Shown one piece after another: positions 43,818 through 46,003 of a stretch of DNA of 46,003 nt. Every line of letters starts with the position of its first letter. The first letter of the stretch is position 1. This stretch comes from Polaromonas sp. (GTDB taxonomy: Bacteria; Pseudomonadota; Gammaproteobacteria; Burkholderiales; Burkholderiaceae_C), in contig JAAFJF010000023.1 in assembly GCA_013298815.1 (NCBI GenBank), positions 1 through 46,003 of the forward strand, in the 5' to 3' direction. The notes under the pieces were generated by a model. That model searched no databases and was not told the origin of the DNA. It was given only the letters and a program-made list of their open reading frames with translations. A program made the translations under genes and the position numbers.

Positions 43818-46003
43818 TTATTGCACTCTAATAATTACTTGTCGAATGCCACCGCCACCCGCACTACCAATAGGAGAAACTACCAATTCAGAGCCACCTC
43901 CCGGTAATCCGACCCCCGTACCTAAAAACAAATTATTTCCTGAGGTTGGGGTTCGCGGCATGCGCATTGCAACGTTATCAACTATAGATAGTATATTAAC
44001 ATTTTCCAAAGACATTACGTTCAATCCTAATGTTTTCTCTAATTCCCTTGCTTGTACAGCGCTAATCACCAAAGTTCCTTGATTAGTGGGTATCTTCCCA
44101 ATTACGGCTTCAATACTCGAAACTTCAGTCAGAAAAGTCCCATTTTTACCAATTTCTCTATACGCATTTAATACTGTTCTTGGAGTGATATTGGCACCAG
44201 TCAAGAATGGTAGCAAACTGCTTGCAGATACAGCTCCACTTGTAATAGCTGCAGCTGTTTCCGCCGAAACAATACCTGCATTAGTTGCCTCAAGCGGGTG
44301 TGTCAGCACCCAAGATAACATTGAAGGCGACAATCCAGCTAACGCAATAGTAGCTGCAGCTGCAAATACCGTTTTTGTTGCTGTAGTTATATTTTCTCTA
44401 ATTGTCGAATCTCTTTGCGCTGCTTTTTGTATATCAGCTACAGTTGGTTGCTTCAACCCATTCGCGGCGTAAAAGTCTTTGTTTTTTATAGCAGAGTCGA
44501 GATACATCAAAGCGTCGGCTTTCTGTGCAGGAGTAGCATAGAACATAAATCCGCCGCCTGACAAGTCTTGCTGCCCCGCTCTTTTCAGAAAAGCCTGCGC
44601 ACTTGCATCCCAAGCCTCTGCCCCTCCTTCAGCACCAAACTGCACTTGCCGGAAGGCTTGCTCTGCCAAGAGTTTTTCAGCTTGTAAAATTGAAATGCCT
44701 TTTAATTCAGCATAAGCGGCAGCATTTTTCTTAATCCAATCAATCTCCTTCGGATGCAACTGCCTATTATTAGCAACCGCATTGACTGCCGTCGTTCCAG
44801 CAATATTGACCATTTTTGCATCACCGCCAGCCAACAGCACAGCCAGTGAAGCTGTCAACTTACCAAACTGTTGTGCTTCTACCCCTTTGATGTTTTTGGG
44901 GTCATACAGCTCTGCACCTAGGCTGCCTGCAACTGCACCCACTGCACCTGCCGCACAACCTGCTTGGCTGTTGGCTGTGGCTGCGCCTGTGGCACAACCC
45001 AATACAGCATGCGCAAACTTGTTGGCAAAGTTCTCTAGGGCTGTTTGGTCTAGCTTGCCGTCTCGGGTCAAGTCACCAATGCCATTAGCTCCTTGAGCCG
45101 CAAGTGAGTTAATCACCGCTCCTTTGATAGCATTTTTAAGCGCATCTTCTAGGTTACCACCGTTGATAGCTGTGGTGATGAGGCTGCTAGCAACACCGTT
45201 GATCAAGTTGGTTTGTAGTTTGTCTATAAAGCTTGAGCCAAGTCCTGTTGAGGGTAGGTTCAACGCTGTACCTAAACCTTGCACCAAACCTGCCGTTGCC
45301 ATAGCGGTCACTAGGGATTTGATATTTTCTTTTGAGCCTAGCTCTTTAAGTGCTGCGCCTATGTCGCCTTTGTTGTTGATGATGGCTAGTGTGGCGCTGG
45401 TGGCTAGGGCTGTGATGCCCGCAGCAACTGCGGTTGTGGCGGCTGTTGCCACACCCAGGCTCATGCCAGTGGCTGCAGCTAAACCCGTGCCTGTGAGTGC
45501 TGTTGTGGTCACGCCAGCTGTTGTGACTGTTGTTGTACCTATTAGACTGCCTGCGGCACCAGAAGCCGCGCCAGCGGTCGCAATCGCCACCACAATAGCC
45601 ACCACAATGGATGCTGCCGGCGTTAGCCCTTCTTTCTTATAGTCCCAACTCTTGTTAATTACCTCAACCCGCTGCCAGTCGATGTCGCTTCTCTTGGCTA
45701 GATCGGTGAGGTATTCATTGCCCGGTTGTTTGGCTAGGCTGGTGATTTGCTCGGTCAAACTGGCGCCTTTGGGTAATTGGACGGTGATGCCGCCTGCGCC
45801 TTGGAAGTTGCTCATGCCCACTGGCACGTTGATGTTGGTCAGGTGCATGACCTGATTGGTCGTGCCTTTGCTTTGCGTGCTTTGCCACACCAAGTTGTTG
45901 CTGGTTTTGCTGTGTTCTGTGGTTTTGGTGTCTAGGGCGGCTAGTAAATTGGTTTTGGTGGCTATGGGTGTGAAGCTGGCGCCTGTGATCAGTGTGCCTT
46001 CTA
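43818..46003 (-). CDS. cdiA: CdiA/FhaB-type contact-dependent toxin, C-terminal part (module 2; 5' end outside window)
   Basis: The reading frame is open to the right edge, so this is the C-terminal 728 residues or so of a larger protein. A GTG near 45893 is only an internal codon. It shares with module 1 the region around NINVPVGMSNFQGAGGI and SLITTAINGG, then diverges. Its pre-toxin region has NAVANNRQLHPKEIDWIKKN, LAEQAFRQVQFGAEGGAEAW and FMFYATPAQKADALMYLDS, as in many Burkholderiales CdiA proteins. After a hydrophobic segment, the last 125 residues (from about ITPRTVLNAYREIGK) are the toxin-like domain, ending in GLPGGGSELVVSPIG and RQVIIRVQ. I cannot name its activity. Secretion and partner genes (cdiB) would lie outside. 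Confidence 0.85.
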   Translation of the reverse strand, partial: EGTLITGASFTPIATKTNLLAALDTKTTEHSKTSNNLVWQSTQSKGTTNQVMHLTNINVPVGMSNFQGAGGITVQLPKGASLTEQITSLAKQPGNEYLTDLAKRSDIDWQRVEVINKSWDYKKEGLTPAASIVVAIVVAIATAGAASGAAGSLIGTTTVTTAGVTTTALTGTGLAAATGMSLGVATAATTAVAAGITALATSATLAIINNKGDIGAALKELGSKENIKSLVTAMATAGLVQGLGTALNLPSTGLGSSFIDKLQTNLINGVASSLITTAINGGNLEDALKNAIKGAVINSLAAQGANGIGDLTRDGKLDQTALENFANKFAHAVLGCATGAATANSQAGCAAGAVGAVAGSLGAELYDPKNIKGVEAQQFGKLTASLAVLLAGGDAKMVNIAGTTAVNAVANNRQLHPKEIDWIKKNAAAYAELKGISILQAEKLLAEQAFRQVQFGAEGGAEAWDASAQAFLKRAGQQDLSGGGFMFYATPAQKADALMYLDSAIKNKDFYAANGLKQPTVADIQKAAQRDSTIRENITTATKTVFAAAATIALAGLSPSMLSWVLTHPLEATNAGIVSAETAAAITSGAVSASSLLPFLTGANITPRTVLNAYREIGKNGTFLTEVSSIEAVIGKIPTNQGTLVISAVQARELEKTLGLNVMSLENVNILSIVDNVAMRMPRTPTSGNNLFLGTGVGLPGGGSELVVSPIGSAGGGGIRQVIIRVQ
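45076..45425. repeat. Homologous block B, copy 2 (cdiA module 2)
   Basis: This is nearly identical to 40780-41130. It is separated from block A by a variable Ala/Thr-rich segment that differs between the modules. Confidence 0.85.
45580..46003. repeat. Homologous block A, copy 2 (cdiA module 2)
   Basis: This is the partner of 41272-41695, with a constant offset of 4308 bases. It reaches the window edge and probably continues. Confidence 0.85.

Overview
The window is chromosomal DNA from a betaproteobacterium. The order Burkholderiales, and a Comamonadaceae-like organism, are suggested by gene order (a TPR protein, lolB, ispE, tRNA-Gln, prs, rplY, pth; and gmk, rpoZ, spoT beside greB) and by protein sequence style. 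The species cannot be named from the sequence alone.

Region 1 (1-6557) is a selenium locus. A partial PhnD-type periplasmic binding protein, possibly for selenate or selenite, is divergent from an EgtD-type histidine methyltransferase. Next come SenA (EgtB-like), SenB (glycosyltransferase-like selenosugar synthase) and SenC (an oxidoreductase domain fused to SelD). Together they form a complete selenoneine pathway: SenC makes selenophosphate, SenB makes a selenosugar, EgtD makes hercynine, and SenA joins the selenosugar to hercynine. The layout is unusual, with senA running opposite to egtD, senB and senC.

Region 2 (6621-34268) is dense housekeeping core: an esterase, ftsY, two M16 peptidase-family genes, rsmD, coaD, a 2[4Fe-4S] ferredoxin, pth, rplY, prs, tRNA-Gln, ispE, lolB, a TPR protein, mutM, mutY, rapZ, recN, nadK, hrcA, a CAU-anticodon tRNA, greB, spoT/relA, rpoZ, gmk, yicC, a Ser/Thr kinase, rph, rdgB and hemW. 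A BamE-like lipoprotein gene follows hemW.

Region 3 (about 34.9-46.0 kb) is accessory. It holds a P4-type integrase, an unrecognised 303-residue protein, a second tyrosine recombinase, a 0.5 kb non-coding stretch with inverted repeats, and two tandem modules of contact-dependent inhibition (CdiA/FhaB) type on the minus strand. Each module ends in a different C-terminal toxin-like domain followed at once by a small, AT-rich putative immunity gene. The upstream module runs off the window. The downstream one lacks a secretion domain and looks like an orphan toxin cassette that shares near-identical blocks with its neighbour.

Across all regions there is a dispersed repeat of about 50 bp (core roughly TAGCCGGCGTATTTATTGCC followed by TNAGCAGCTATTAAATTTATAGC). 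It lies between genes and also, in frame, inside senA, ftsY, the second M16 gene, recN and the orphan cdiA. In ftsY it coincides with an insertion of about 27 residues in the GTPase domain. This recalls the Rickettsia palindromic elements and is the most unusual pattern I see.
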